From Corydoras sp. C115 (Eukaryota; Chordata; Actinopteri; Siluriformes; Callichthyidae): 64,000 bases of DNA. The translations under genes and the position numbers were made by a program. The notes beneath the pieces are model-generated. The model was not told the origin of the DNA and searched no databases. It saw only the letters and a list, made by a program, of their open reading frames with translations. Location: contig JAFMOC010000173.1 in assembly GCA_019802505.1 (NCBI GenBank), positions 1 through 64,000 on the forward strand, read 5' to 3'. Positions 44,076-55,869 of the stretch are shown piece after piece. Each line of letters opens with the position of its first letter. The first letter of the stretch is position 1.

Positions 44076-44420
44076 CAGTTAGAAGGGTTTTCATGTTCTC
44101 CCCGTGGTTTTCTTTGGGTTTTCTGGTGTCCTCCCACAGGACAAAACATAGATTTAAGGTTATTTGGCTGCTCTAAAATTGATCTGAATTGCCCCTATAT
44201 ACTGTGTGTGTGTGTAAACAAATGAGTGGAAGGAAATTGAGTACATCACCCCAGCGCTTGGGATCCTGGTTCGAAAACTGATTTGGGTGGAGTCTCCATG
44301 TTCCCCTGGTGTCCGTGTGGGTTTCCTCAGGGTTCTTCCCAGGGGAACCCCAGCGAAGCAAATTGAACAGAAGGTCAAAAATCCACAGAAGTACATCAAC
44401 TAAAGAACATCACGGAACAT
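44070..44420 (+). repeat. Duplicated SINE-derived block, copy B
   Basis: Near-identical to 41170-41530, including GAAGCAAATTGAACAGAAGG and the 3' boundary ACATCACGGAACATCC. Confidence 0.88.
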
Positions 44421-44748
44421 CCATCCATTATCTTCCTCTTTATCCTCTATTAGGGTCGCGGGGGGGTTCCCCATGCCCATCCAGGGGAGAACCTTTTGGG
44501 CGCTGGGCAGATACACCCAGGACAGGACGCCAATCTATCGCTGGGCACACACACACTCACTCACACAGACACGCACACTCTGTATGGAGCAATTTGGAGA
44601 ACTCAATTGACTTGATCCATGTTTTTGGACTGTGGGAGGAAACCGGAGAACCCGGAGGAAACCCACACGGACACGGGGAGAACATGGAAACTCCACCCAG
44701 ATTGGGATTCGAACCGGGAATCCCTAGAGCTGAGAGGCGAACGTGCTC
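44421..44748 (-). mobile_element. V-type SINE, head truncated
   Basis: Reverse copy directly after duplicated block B; it ends at GGCGAACGTGCT before the last head bases. Confidence 0.88.
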
Positions 44749-44749
44749 G

Positions 44750-45335
44750 TAACATTTTACTTGCAAAAGCAAAGAGAAGAAAGCACTCCTCAATACGCAT
44801 TGTTTCCTTCTTTTCTCAGAATTCCTAGAAAGTTTCAGATCTGTGGAAAAACAGGGTTCTTTACAAAAAAAATAAAAATAAAAAGTGTACTGAACTCTTG
44901 CCCACCGAAGGCTCACTTATGGGACGTGTCATTCTGTAGAATATTTTACGCCCACTTCTGCTGATGAGCACTTTTAACATCCTGACTCTTCATATTGTTA
45001 CTCGGGAATCTGCTTAGCCTGTTGCTTTTAGAGGTGGCACATCTTCCTGGCATAGAATTATTGGCACCCTGGGTAAAAAAGACATGCAGTGTGCAGAAAT
45101 GTTCTGAACGGACTTCCCTCCTTATTAAAAAAGATTTAGTATTTGCTGGACTGGAAAAATTGAGCTTACAGTTTGTCCAGCATACATGCGTTTCATCAGG
45201 ACATTACTATGTCTTACCCATGTTGTCCACAAGGGGTGTAATGGTACGTTACGTTACGATACAACAATATGGGATTTCCGGAGACAAAAAACAAACAGTG
45301 GAAGTTTGTTAGGTAGGACTAAAATTAAGAGACAA
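44750..45335. other. Unique intronic sequence
   Basis: No repeats recognised and no exon supported. Confidence 0.4.
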
Positions 45336-45346
45336 ACAAGAGGAAT

Positions 45347-45474
45347 TCATTCATTCATTATCTCCCGCTTTATCCTCTATTAGGGTCGCGGTGGGGTTCC
45401 CCATGCCCATCCAGGGGAGAACATTTCGGGCGCTGGGCAGATACACCCAGGACAGGGCGCCAATCCATCGCTGG
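45347..45474 (-). mobile_element. Short 3'-half V-type SINE
   Basis: Ends CCAATCCATCGCTGG and is flanked by ACAAGAGGAAT (45336-45346, 45475-45485). Confidence 0.92.
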
Positions 45475-45547
45475 ACAAGAGGAATCAATATTTCAAATCA
45501 TTTAGAACCTGTTAACGCATACTCAGTGGAATCATCCACATTAAGAA

Positions 45548-45887
45548 CCATCCATCCTTTATCTTCCTCTTTATCCTGTACTAGGGTTCCCCATGCCCAT
45601 CCAGGGGAGAACGTCTCGGGCGCTGGGCAGATACACCCAGGACAGGACACCAATCTATCACTGGACACACTCACTAACACAAACACTCTATATGGGGCAA
45701 TTTGAGAATTTGAAAATTGAGAATTCAATTCACCTTAATCAATGTTTTTGGACTGTAGGAGGAAACCGAGAACCCGGAAGAAACCCACAGGGAGAACATG
45801 GAAACTCCACCCAGATTGGGATTCGAACCTGGGAATCCCTAGTGCCAAGAGGAGAACATGCTAACCACTAAGCCACTGTGCCCCCCA
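45548..45887 (-). mobile_element. V-type SINE
   Basis: Full-length reverse copy with small internal deletions. Confidence 0.88.
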
Positions 45888-46107
45888 TTGAGAACCAGAG
45901 CTCAATTAAAACCTGCCACCCAATGATTGGACTTCTCTATATATTTTTACACTAATTTGACTAAACCTACGATATTTTTTGTGAGTTAACATGTTTGCAC
46001 TTAATCCTTTGTCTCTGAGATGTGAAATCAGAAAGAACAAATCCATTACTAACGCAATGAGCGTGTCCAGTAATCCCTCACATATTGCAATGGTTGTGTG
46101 TAATTAT

Positions 46108-46395
46108 CGAATCCCCATCTGGGTGGAGTTTCCATGTTCTCCCCGTGTTTGCGTGGGTTTCCTACGGGTTCTCCGGTTTCCTCCCACAGTCCAAAAACAT
46201 GGATCAAGTCGATTGATTTCTCAAAATTGCCCCATATAGAGTGTGTCTATGTGAGTGAGTGTGTACCCAGCGATAGATTGGCGCCCTGTCCTGGGTGTAT
46301 CTGCCCAGCGCCCGAGACGTTCTCCCCTGGATGGGCATGGGGAACCCCACCGCGACCCTAATAGAGGATAAAGCGGGAGATAATGACTGAATGAA
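46108..46395 (+). mobile_element. V-type SINE, 5'-truncated at the B box
   Basis: Begins CGAATCCCCATCTGGG and is flanked by GTGTGTAATTAT on both sides, so truncation occurred at insertion. Confidence 0.9.
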
Positions 46396-46908
46396 TGTGT
46401 GTAATTATTGTAGAATGTATATGTTTAAGGCTTCATGATGTGCTCCATATGCTGGAGTGGAGGATTTAATAAAAGGGCAAAAAAAGAGTTTAATGAACCT
46501 GAAACACTTCAAAAATAACTGGAAATAAAAAGGAACTGGAGACTCTCAAGGAAAGGCAGATACAGCTGACATCAATACACATGAATAAATGATAATTAAC
46601 CCCACAATTAACAAAGAACAAGATCTGTTCCCCCTCAATGATACGGAACTTGAACGAAAACCCAAAACACACAAAGCACGCCCCCAAATAGCAGCACTAC
46701 CGCATTTCCACACAAAAACCCAATCTCAATATTACATGTGTCTGTTTACACATGTAACAACACAGCCTCGAGATAAATTCAGCTACGTTTTTATACGGTT
46801 GTGACCTATGTCCTTCACCTTCATTTGACTGGTTTTGTTTGGTTGCCATGCTGCCTTAACATTGTTTATTGTGTTGGATTATAGCTAAAGTGAAGTGCTG
46901 TGTGTATA

Positions 46909-47767
46909 TCCATCCATTATCTTCCGCTTTTATCCTCTATTACGGTCGCGGTGGGGTTCCCCATGCCCATCCAGGGGAGAACGTCTCGGGCACTGGGCAG
47001 ATAGACCCAGGACAGGGCGCCAATTTATCACTGGGCACACACTCACTCACACAGACACACTCTATATGGGGCAATTTTCATTCATTCATTCATTATCTCC
47101 CGCTTTATCCTCTATTAGGGTCGCGGTGGGGTTCCCCATGCCCATCCAGGGGAGAACGTCTCGGGCGCTCGGGGACGCAGGACAGGGCGCCAATCTATCA
47201 ACTGGACACACACTCCACAGGACACACTCTATATGGGGCAATTTCATTCATTCATTCATTATCTCCCGCTTTATCTTTTATTAGGGTCGCGGTGGGGTTC
47301 CCCTGCCCATCCGAGGGGAGAACGCTGGGCACTAAACCCAGGACAGGACGCCAATCCATCACAACACTCACTCACACATACAACACCCTATTGGGGCAAT
47401 TTGGAGAATTCAATTGACTTGATCCATGTTTTTGGACTGTGGGAGGAAACCGGAGAACCCGGAGGAAACCCACGCAGACACGGGGAGAACATGGAAACTC
47501 CACCCAGATGGGGATTCGAACCGGGAATCCCTAGCGCTGAGAGGCGAACGTGCTAACCACTAAGCCACTGTGCCGCCTATATGGGGCAATTTGGAGAATT
47601 GAATTGACTTGATCCATGTTTTTGGACTGTGGGAGGAAACCGGAAAACCCAGAGGAAACCCACGCGGACACGGGGAGAACATGGAAACTCCACCCAGATA
47701 GGGATTCGAACCGGGAATCCCTAGCGCTGAGAGGAGAACATGCCAACCACTAAGCCACCGTGCTGCC
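46909..47767 (-). mobile_element. Composite SINE multimer with one target duplication
   Basis: Order on +: tail half, tail half, tail half plus complete head half, then an extra head half. Joins are at GGGGCAATTT. The whole 859 bp is flanked by one 12-bp duplication GCTGTGTGTATA (46897-46908, 47768-47779). Confidence 0.9.
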
Positions 47768-47954
47768 GCTGTGTGTATAATACATATTAAATTAAGTTTT
47801 CAGTACAAACTCTCCATTCCAGTGACCAACAACAAATAGCGTTTTAATTCCTCTCAATAATCTGTTGTGGAATCTAGAAATAAAGCGTTTTGTCTTCACT
47901 TTAAGTCTGTCCAGATTTTCTCCAGACCAAAAAATTAGAATTTGGTTATATTTT

Positions 47955-48230
47955 CTGGCACGGATCCCAATCCATGTTCTCCCCGTGTCCATGTGGGTTT
48001 CCTCCAGTCCAAAAATGTGGATTCAAGGTCAATGAAATGCTCTAAATTCCCATAAGGTGTGTGCGTGTTTCTGTGAGTGAGTCTGCCCAGCGATGGATTG
48101 GCGCCCTGTCGTGGATTTATCTGCCCAGCGGCCGAAATGAAATGGAACTCCTCTGGTTGGTCATGGGGAACCCCCCCCCCCTCCAACCACAACCCTAGTC
48201 CTATGTATAGGGTTAAGAGAAAGATGGAGT
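47955..48230 (+). mobile_element. Degenerate V-type SINE
   Basis: Forward old copy with an internal AAATGAAATGGAA insertion and a C run. Confidence 0.7.
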
Positions 48231-48642
48231 AACGTGAGCAGTGTGTCAGATGGTAACAACATTATGCTGTTTGCTTTTAGCTGAATAATTAATCATATTT
48301 GTTCGCAAATGTTTAACGATAACATTGCAGTCATCAAGTGAAAACAATTTTCTTTTGAAGTTCTCGAAACAGTTTTGGAGTGACAAATACTGTGTGTGAG
48401 TTCTTAAACACCCTACTGTGCGATATCAATTACAATTAGGTTTCAGTACAGAAACTTTCAATACTCGTACTGTTTTTTGGCAGATGAAATTCTTTTGTTT
48501 ATGTTAGTTAATTATTCAGGTGCAGCGATCTCTGTACTCTCTCTGTGTCATCAGCAGAAATAAAAATCAATTAGACCCTAAAAATAGTAAGTTAGCATGG
48601 TGATGTGACTCTAAATATTATTTATTGACTAATTAAAATCAG

Positions 48643-50022
48643 GTCTAGGGATTCCCGGTTCGAATCCCCATCTGGGTGGAGTGTCCATGTTCTCCCCGTG
48701 TCTGTGTGGGTTTCCTCCGGGTTCTCCGGTTTCCTCCCACAGTCCAAAAACATGGATCAAGTTAATTGAGTTCTCCAAATTGCCCCATATAGAGTGTGTC
48801 TGTGTGAGTGAGTGTGTGCTCAGCGATGGATTGGCGCCCTGTCCTGGGTGTATCTGCCCCGCGCCCGAGACGTTCTCCTCTGGATGGGCATGAGGAACCC
48901 CACCGCGACCCTAATAGAGGATAAAGCGGGAGATAATGAATGAATGAATAAAATCAGGACGGCACGGTGGCATAGTGGTTAGCACGTTTGCCTCTCAGCG
49001 CTAGGGATTCCCGGTTCGAATCCCCATCTGGGTGGAGTGTCCATGTTCTCCCCGTGTCTGTGTGGGTTTCCTCCGGGTTCTCCGGTTTCCTCCCACAGTC
49101 CAAAAACATGGATCAAGTTAATTGAGTTCTCCAAATTGCCCCATATAGAGTGTGTCTGTGTGAGTGAGTGTGTGCCCAGACGATGGATTGGCGCCCTGTC
49201 CGGGTGTATCTGCCCCGCGCAAAAACCGAGACGTTCTCCTGCCCCTGGATGGGCATGAGGAACCCCACCGCGACCCTAATAGAGGATAAAGCGGGAGATA
49301 ATGAATGAATGAATAAAATCAGGACGGCACGGTGGCATAGTGGTTAGCACGTTTGCCTCTCAGCGCTAGGGATTCCCGGTTCGAATCCCCATCTGGGTGG
49401 AGTTTCCATGTTCTCCCCGTGTCTGCGTGGGTTTCCTCCGGGTTCTCCGGTTTCCTCCCACAGTCCAAAAACATGGATCAAGTTAATTGAGTTCTCCAAA
49501 TTGCCCCATATAGAGTGTGTTTGAGTGAGTGAGTGTGTGCCCAGTGATAGATTGGCGCCCTGTCCTGGGTGTATCTGCCCAGCGCCCGAGACGTTCTCCC
49601 CTGGATGGGCATGGGGAACCCCACCACGACCCCAATAGAGGATAAAGCGGGAGATAATGAATGGATGAATAAAATTAGGACGGCACGGTGGCATAGTGGT
49701 TAGCACGTTTGCCTCTCAGCGCTAGGGATTCCCAATTCGAATCCCTATCTGGGTGGAGTTTCCATGTTCTCCCCGTGTCCACATGGGTTTCCTCCGGGTT
49801 CTCCGGTTTCCTCCCACAGTCCAAAAACATGGATCAAGTCAATTGAATTCTCTAAATTGCCCCATATAGAGTGTGTTTGAGTGAGTGAGTGTGTGCCCAG
49901 CGATGGATTGGCGCCCTGTCCTGGGTGTATCTGCCCAGCGCCCGATACGTTCTCCTCTGGATGGGCATGGGGAACCCCACCGCGACCCTAATAGAGGATA
50001 AAGCGGGTGATAATGAATGAAT
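48643..50022 (+). mobile_element. Four-unit V-type SINE tandem array
   Basis: Outer duplication AATTAAAATCAG lies at 48631-48642 and 50023-50034. AAAATCAGG (once AAAATTAGG) recurs between units at 48950, 49315 and 49671. The first unit lacks its head. Units 2-4 share the variant A box TGGCATAGTGG. Confidence 0.93.
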
Positions 50023-50656
50023 AATTAAAATCAGCTTTTGAATCATGGGTCAGAATATCTTAGCTTTTGTTAGTAGTAAACACATGGCAAAGCATAATAA
50101 CTACATATTAACTATGCTTATAAAACAGGTATTTCTGGTCCTTAAATCTGATTGGCTGAGCCGTTTGTCCATCTGTGACATTATTAACAATAATAAATTA
50201 TTGACTGCTTCACAATGCGTGATATAATAAAGCAATAGGGTTTGAGAGGGTGTGGCATTATTGTGAATAAATCATGGGAAAGAGGTTTTATAAGGTGTTA
50301 AATGATCGTATATTGTCATCTAGTGGCCAAATTACAGAAAACAGTTTATTTTAAAAAAAGGAAAGGGAAAAAATGTATTTTATGTCATGCATTGATACGA
50401 ATATGAAGTGCTTAGAGGTGTGTGTTGTCAATAATGTCAAAGCTGGACAAACATCTCAACAATTCAAATTTAAGGACTAGACCTTAAACCTACCTGGTTT
50501 ATAAAATACATTATTTTAAATCATGTACCATAAATGGAAATGCAGATTAATATAAACGCTGAGGCGATTCCCAATAAGCACTAAGCCTGTATCCCGTTAC
50601 TTAGCAACCAACGTTCATTTTAAAAACCAGACTAGATTACGTCACGGAAGATTATT

Positions 50657-51001
50657 CGTTCATTCATTATCTCCCGCTTTATCCTCTATTAGGGTCGCGG
50701 TGGGGTTCCCCATGCCCATCCAGGGGAGAACGTCTCGGGCGCTGGGCAGACAGACCCAGGACAGGGCGCCAACCCACCACTGGGCACACACTCACTCACA
50801 CATACACACTCTATATGGGGCAATTTTGAGAATTCAATTGACTTGATCCATGTTTTTGGACTGTGGGAGGAAACCGGAGAACCCGGAGGAAACCCACGCG
50901 GACACGGGGAGAACATGGAAACTCCACCCAGATGGGGATTCGAACCAGGAATCCCTAGCGCTGAGAGGCGAACATGCCAACCACTAAGCCACCGTGCCGC
51001 C
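50657..51001 (-). mobile_element. V-type SINE
   Basis: Full reverse copy flanked by CGTCACGGAAGATTA. Confidence 0.92.
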
Positions 51002-51052
51002 GTCACGGAAGATTAGTTTATTAAAAAATTTGTTTTCAATAAAGACATGAAT

Positions 51053-51335
51053 AGGAGCACGGGAGCTTAGTGGTTAGCACGTCTGCCTCTCAGCGCTGGG
51101 GATCCAGGTTCGAATCCCAATCCGGATGGAGTTTCCATGTTCTCCTCGTCTGGGTTCCCTTGGGGTTCTCCGGTTTCTTCCCAAAGTTCAGAAACGTGGA
51201 TTTAAGGTAAACTGGCTGCTCTAAATTGCCCCTGTACAGTCCATGTGTTTGTGTGAGTGAGTGTGTGCTTAGTGATAGATTGTCGCCCTGTTCTGGGTGT
51301 ATCTGCCGAATTGTCGGAAGATGAAGGATGGATGG
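51053..51335 (+). mobile_element. Degenerate V-type SINE
   Basis: Forward copy with diverged core and shortened tail. Confidence 0.75.
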
Positions 51336-51489
51336 ACATTTATGAACCAAATCTTGTTTGATTAAAGAAATAAGGCACTCGCGGTTGTGCATTATTGTTA
51401 ATAAATCGTGGAAAAAAGGCATGTGTCACCTCTTTTCTGTGATTTATTTTTAATAATGCACTAGTTAGACATTAGGACACTCTCATTCT

Positions 51490-52200
51490 CTCTATTGCTT
51501 CAGTAAGTAATTAAAGTTGAGACTCCGAACGTAATGCATCCATGGTTTGAGTTTAATTTGTTCTTTTCTAACTCTGCTCGCAGGTTCAGCCGCGGTGACC
51601 TCTGGCTCGAAGTGATAGAGCTGGTTATTAATGTTTCTATTAAAATCAGTATTGCTTTCTGTGGACGGTCTGTAGGATATTTAATGAACGATTGTAACAC
51701 ATTTTCTTTTACATTGCTGTTGGGGATTTTCGGTCTTTTTCTTTCAATAGCCCGGTGAGGATCACTAACTCCCACTTTTAATGAACCTGGATAAGTGAGG
51801 AGCCTCTGGGGCAGGCGGAAAGCTTTAATTAGAAGACTTTGCTTAAGTAAGGGTATTGTTATCAGCCGGCCTTCGAAACATCACTTATTCTCTTACAGAA
51901 CATTTGGTAAAATACTGGTGTTAATGGCTGTGGATTGATATATTTTTAATGAGGTGTGAGCCGTTCTCAACATTTGAAGAGATGGAAATAGAAAAAAGGG
52001 GTTTTTCTGAACACTGTCCAAGTGCATCATTTCCTGTAACTTTAGTGATGTTGATATAAGCAGTAAAGATTCTGCTGAGTCGTTGGAAATGTGAATTGCT
52101 TTGCGGCTATCAGTCTCAGTTGATAGAACCGAATTCAAATCTTTATAAATCATGTGATACAAAATATCTGTTAATAATAAAATGTCATTTATTACAGTGT
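51490..52200. other. Unique intronic segment, possible conserved element
   Basis: About 700 bp free of recognised repeats in an otherwise SINE-packed intron. It has no long ORF or exon signals that fit OSBPL6. Confidence 0.35.
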
Positions 52201-52238
52201 CACATTAGCATACACAGACTCTCTCTCTCTAATATATA

Positions 52239-53107
52239 TATATATGTTCTCCCCTAGCTCTGAGAGGAGAACATATATATATATATATGTTCTCCTGAAG
52301 GGATGAAAATTTGTAATTTGTAAGTAATTTGTGTTTAAGGGAATTAGCGCATTTTATAGTGATGGGGCAATCTGGCCGACAATTGCCCAAGGCCTATATT
52401 TCATGAAAACCAGATGCACCTGGCGTCTGGTGGCTGGTGGATAAAGCTCAAGGACAGCTGAGGTGTCTCGAGCTCCCCCAGATAAGGGATAGAACGGCGC
52501 GTTCGACCTCCCCATAGAACTTCTTCAACAAGTTTGTTCAGAATAAGCAGAGCGAGGGATGTTTTTGCAATAAATAGGGTGAGCAGCTGGATTTCGGGGC
52601 TCTGTCTTGGTGGAACCGGTGTGGTGCTGAGATCAGAGTCGGATCGCGATCTTGGGCTTGTCTTGGACGAACACTGCTTTGACTCGGTTTGTCGTAAATA
52701 AACCGCTTGATTCGAATAACTCTGAAATCATCTGTACTGTGCTTTTTGACGCCTTCAAAATTGTTTCATCGGGGAAATTTCAGATTTCCTAACACTCCTC
52801 TCAGCGCTAGGGATTCCCGGTTCGAATCCCCATCTGGGTGGAGTTTCCATGTTCTCCCCGTGTCCGCGTGGGTTTCCTCCGGGTTCTCCGGTTTCCTCCC
52901 ACAGTCCAAAAACATGGATCAAGTCAATTGAGTTCTCCAAATGGCCCCATATAGAGTGTGTCTGTGTGAGTGAGTGTGTGCCCAGCGATGGATTGGCGCC
53001 TTGCCCTGGGTCTATCTGCCCAGCGCCCGAAATGTTCTCCCCTGGATGGGCATGGGGAACCCCCCCTCGACCCTAATATAGGATAAAAGCGGAAGATAAT
53101 GAATGAA

Positions 53108-53111
<4 letters not shown>
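52239..53111 (+). mobile_element. V-type SINE split by the LTR
   Basis: Head remnant beside an AT/TGTTCTCC palindrome (52239-52295); the rest resumes at 52795 and runs to the tail at 53111. Confidence 0.82.
52296..52794 (+). mobile_element. Probable solo LTR inserted in a V-type SINE
   Basis: 499 bp beginning TG and ending CA, inserted into a SINE at ATGTTCTCC/TCTCAGCGC, with 4-bp duplication CTCC at 52292-52295 and 52795-52798. It contains a TATA-like AATAAATAGG (about 52572) and a downstream AATAAA (about 52698), the order expected in an LTR. No internal retroviral genes are present. Confidence 0.7.
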
Positions 53112-53143
<32 letters not shown>

Positions 53144-53165
53144 TATATATAGATATATATAAGAT
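53112..53165. repeat. (AT)n microsatellite
   Basis: AT tract with AGATAT interruptions at the SINE tail. Confidence 0.9.
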
Positions 53166-53234
53166 ATAAAGACAGATAGATGTTGTGCTTTCCACATCCT
53201 ACACCACATCCTTTTTCTGTTATGTATTTGACTG

Positions 53235-53530
53235 GGGGGTGGCATGATGGCTTAGTGGGTAGCATGTTCTCCTCTCAGCGTTGGTGATTCAGGTTTGAAT
53301 ACCCATCTGGGTGGAGTTTCTATGTTCTCCCCGTGTCAGCGCGAGTTTTCTCCACTCTAAACTGTCTTTATATGGTGACTCTTTACATAGTGTGTGTCCA
53401 TTGATGGATTGGCATCCTGTCCTGGGTGTATCTGCCCAACGCCTAACAATGGTCTCCCCATAATGGGCATGGGAAATACCCATTGCCCCAACCCCTAGTC
53501 ATATTAATAGGATTAAGTGAAAGATAATGA
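53235..53530 (+). mobile_element. Degenerate V-type SINE
   Basis: Forward copy with core deletions and a diverged tail. Confidence 0.72.
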
Positions 53531-53534
53531 GATA

Positions 53535-54630
53535 AAATGAGAAGAAAACGCCAACTATTAAAATGGACTAAGTGTCCTAAACACAAATTTTTGGTTGGCG
53601 TGGTGTTTCAAAATCCCATCACATCGGTTTATCCCCTCATACATAGTGCTTCATACACTAACGTCAGAGTCACTGTGGCACATCAGCGCATTCTACCGGC
53701 CGCTGTACATCAGCGCCCCTTATTGGGTCCTGTTATTATTTGTCATTTGTGAAATCTGGTGCAGCTGTGTCTTGTCATGTGACCATTCCATACATGTTTG
53801 GCCTTTCCTTCCCTGTGTTAAGTGTTGGAACTGGTTTGTGTCGCGTTTATTTCGTGTCTCGTGCTTTTTGTCTGTAATTCACCCAGTGTCTTCTGCATTA
53901 AAATACCATTTAATCATCAGCAGCTTTAGACTTTGTCCGTTCTAGCTGTGGGAAACCAATGTTGCATGGGCAGTGACACCACCCAAATAATACCTGCTAT
54001 GAGGTTGTACTCTGGGGGTCCTGACCATTACACAGTTACGAAGACATAAAGTTTGCAGGGAACTGACTGACTACAGTCTGTAATTGAAGTCTGTATGGTA
54101 AGTGGAACCAATTAAAGGAGTTCCTGATAAAGTGACCAGTCAGTGTATACTGGAATGCTTTTGGAAATTAATTCTGTTCTTTTTTATTTTGGTGAACGTG
54201 GCACTCTTTTATTTTTCATTGCTGTTGGTTTTGTGATATTTGTAGGCAGATCCAGCTTTGCATGTAGAAGGATATTCATAAGGCTTAATGCCGTTTTCTC
54301 CTCAGAATCAGTTTGTATGCTTGCGTGTGTGTATGTGGGGGGGGGGTGTAATTTGTGAGCAGACCAGTGCTATTGATTTTAAAGCTGTGTTCAATTACAG
54401 TAACATGCTGTGTACCAGTCAGAAATTGTCCACCCCGGGGAATAGCCCTACTATCCACTTAAGCATTTTCCTCGTTCAGACGTGCATGAGTTCAGCAGAC
54501 AGCTGTAGCTACGCATTCGGATAAAGTGGAGCTTCAACATTTGGCAAGCTTTTAAATGGTTCTCTATTTCTAGTTCTGAACGTAGATTTCATTTCTAGTA
54601 ATCATTTCTAATAAAATGTAAGCAGGTGAT
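53535..54630. other. Intronic sequence without recognised gene
   Basis: Contains a moderately GC-rich part at 53640-53900 ending in an ATTAAAATACC-like signal, possibly an unclassified element. Confidence 0.35.
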
Positions 54631-54632
54631 AT

Positions 54633-54778
54633 AGCATGTTCTCCTCTCAGCGCTGGGTATCCAGGTTTGAATCCCGATCTGGGTGGAGTTTCCATGTTCT
54701 TCTTGTGATGGGGATTCAAACCGGGAATCCCTAGTGCTGAGAGGAGAACATGCTAACCACTAAGCCACCATGCCACCC
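54633..54778. mobile_element. Inverted pair of SINE head fragments
   Basis: A forward head fragment (54633-54700) is immediately followed by a reverse head fragment (54705-54778), forming an imperfect palindrome. Confidence 0.8.
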
Positions 54779-54930
54779 CATACTCCAACAGACTAACAAA
54801 ATATGTAGAGAAACATATGGAGCGCAGAATGGAATTGTAGAACCACAAAGTCCATCTATATGATCAGTGGAACTGAAAACACACAGTGATTCTAGAACTG
54901 AGGTGAGGGTATTTGGTAGCCTCCTTATAT
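54779..54930 (-). repeat. ~145-bp inverted duplicate of 60840-60976
   Basis: CAGTGATTCTAGAACTGAGG and GGGTATTTGGTAGCCTCCTT here are the reverse complement of the 60.84-60.98-kb segment. Both abut a SINE head. Confidence 0.88.
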
Positions 54931-54934
54931 TTGG

Positions 54935-55555
54935 AGGTGGATTGTGAAAAATCAGAACAAACATGTTATCTGCTGCTAACAAGTAATTTCTGGAATACCA
55001 ATAAGCTCACTAATGATGCTGTTATCAGTATTTATGTAATGTTAATTAATCGTAAAATAACGGCAGTTTCCAGATGTTTGAACGCAGATTGGATCAGTAG
55101 GAGCGATGCTCTGCTGCTTGGTGCTGAACCTCATTTGCATTCCTCTGAAGCTCTGTTTGTTAATAAGCAATTAGCTTAATCGTGCAACCTTGCTGAAACC
55201 TGCTGATTCAGATTGATCCACGTTTAATAACAGGATACATCTGTATTGGGCTTACCCACAGCACCCCCGGAGGAAATATGCTCCCGGTGCAAACCCATTC
55301 CTAAGCCAGCTCATCAAAAGCCGACGCGAAAAGAGTACAATTGTTCAGTTTAAACCCAAAAACAACTGGTATAACATTTTTGAAAAACATCCCATCAGTG
55401 TGGTTTGTCAAAGTATTATTGAAGTGTGAAGATGTTGAGTGATGGAGAAGTCTCTCTTTCTCTCTCTCTACACCATCACATGACGTTACTGATGCTCAAC
55501 AGTGGAAGGGAGATTTTAAGGTGCTTGGACTTTAATTATTTCTACTTTATTCATT
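54935..55555. other. Unique intronic segment, enhancer-like motifs
   Basis: SINE-free. It contains ATTTGCAT (octamer core), AGCAATTAGCTTAA and AATGTTAATTAATCG homeodomain-type sites around 55035-55180. Function is speculative. Confidence 0.3.
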
Positions 55556-55559
55556 CATT

Positions 55560-55800
55560 ATGTTACACTTAATCATTTACTAATCACCTTTATTAGGGGT
55601 GCAGGAGGGTTCCCCATGTCCATTCGGGGAGAACATTCCAGGCTCTGAGCAGAACACCCAGGACAGGGTGCCTATCACTTAGCACACACACACAAACACA
55701 CTCTATATGGGGCAATTTAGAGTATCCACTTTTCCTTGAATCCATTTTTTAGACTGTAGGAGAACCTGGAGGAAACGGAACAGGTTTAGACACGGAACAC
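55560..55800 (-). mobile_element. Degenerate V-type SINE
   Basis: Old reverse copy; tail and core are readable, head lost. Confidence 0.7.
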
Positions 55801-55869
55801 ACTTGACTGTGTGTATTATTCTTTCTACTGCACTGAATAATGTTTATAACTCTTTAAATGACCTTATAT

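Larger units (their letters stand above)
50120..51480. mobile_element. Foldback repeat with two SINE insertions
   Basis: Arm TTAAATCTGATTGGCTGAGC at about 50140, with its inverse near 50440 (CTGGACAAACATCTCAACAA). Later parts (GGTTGTGCATTATTGTTAAT, GTGATTTATTTTTAATAATG) lie beyond two SINEs. Confidence 0.55.
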
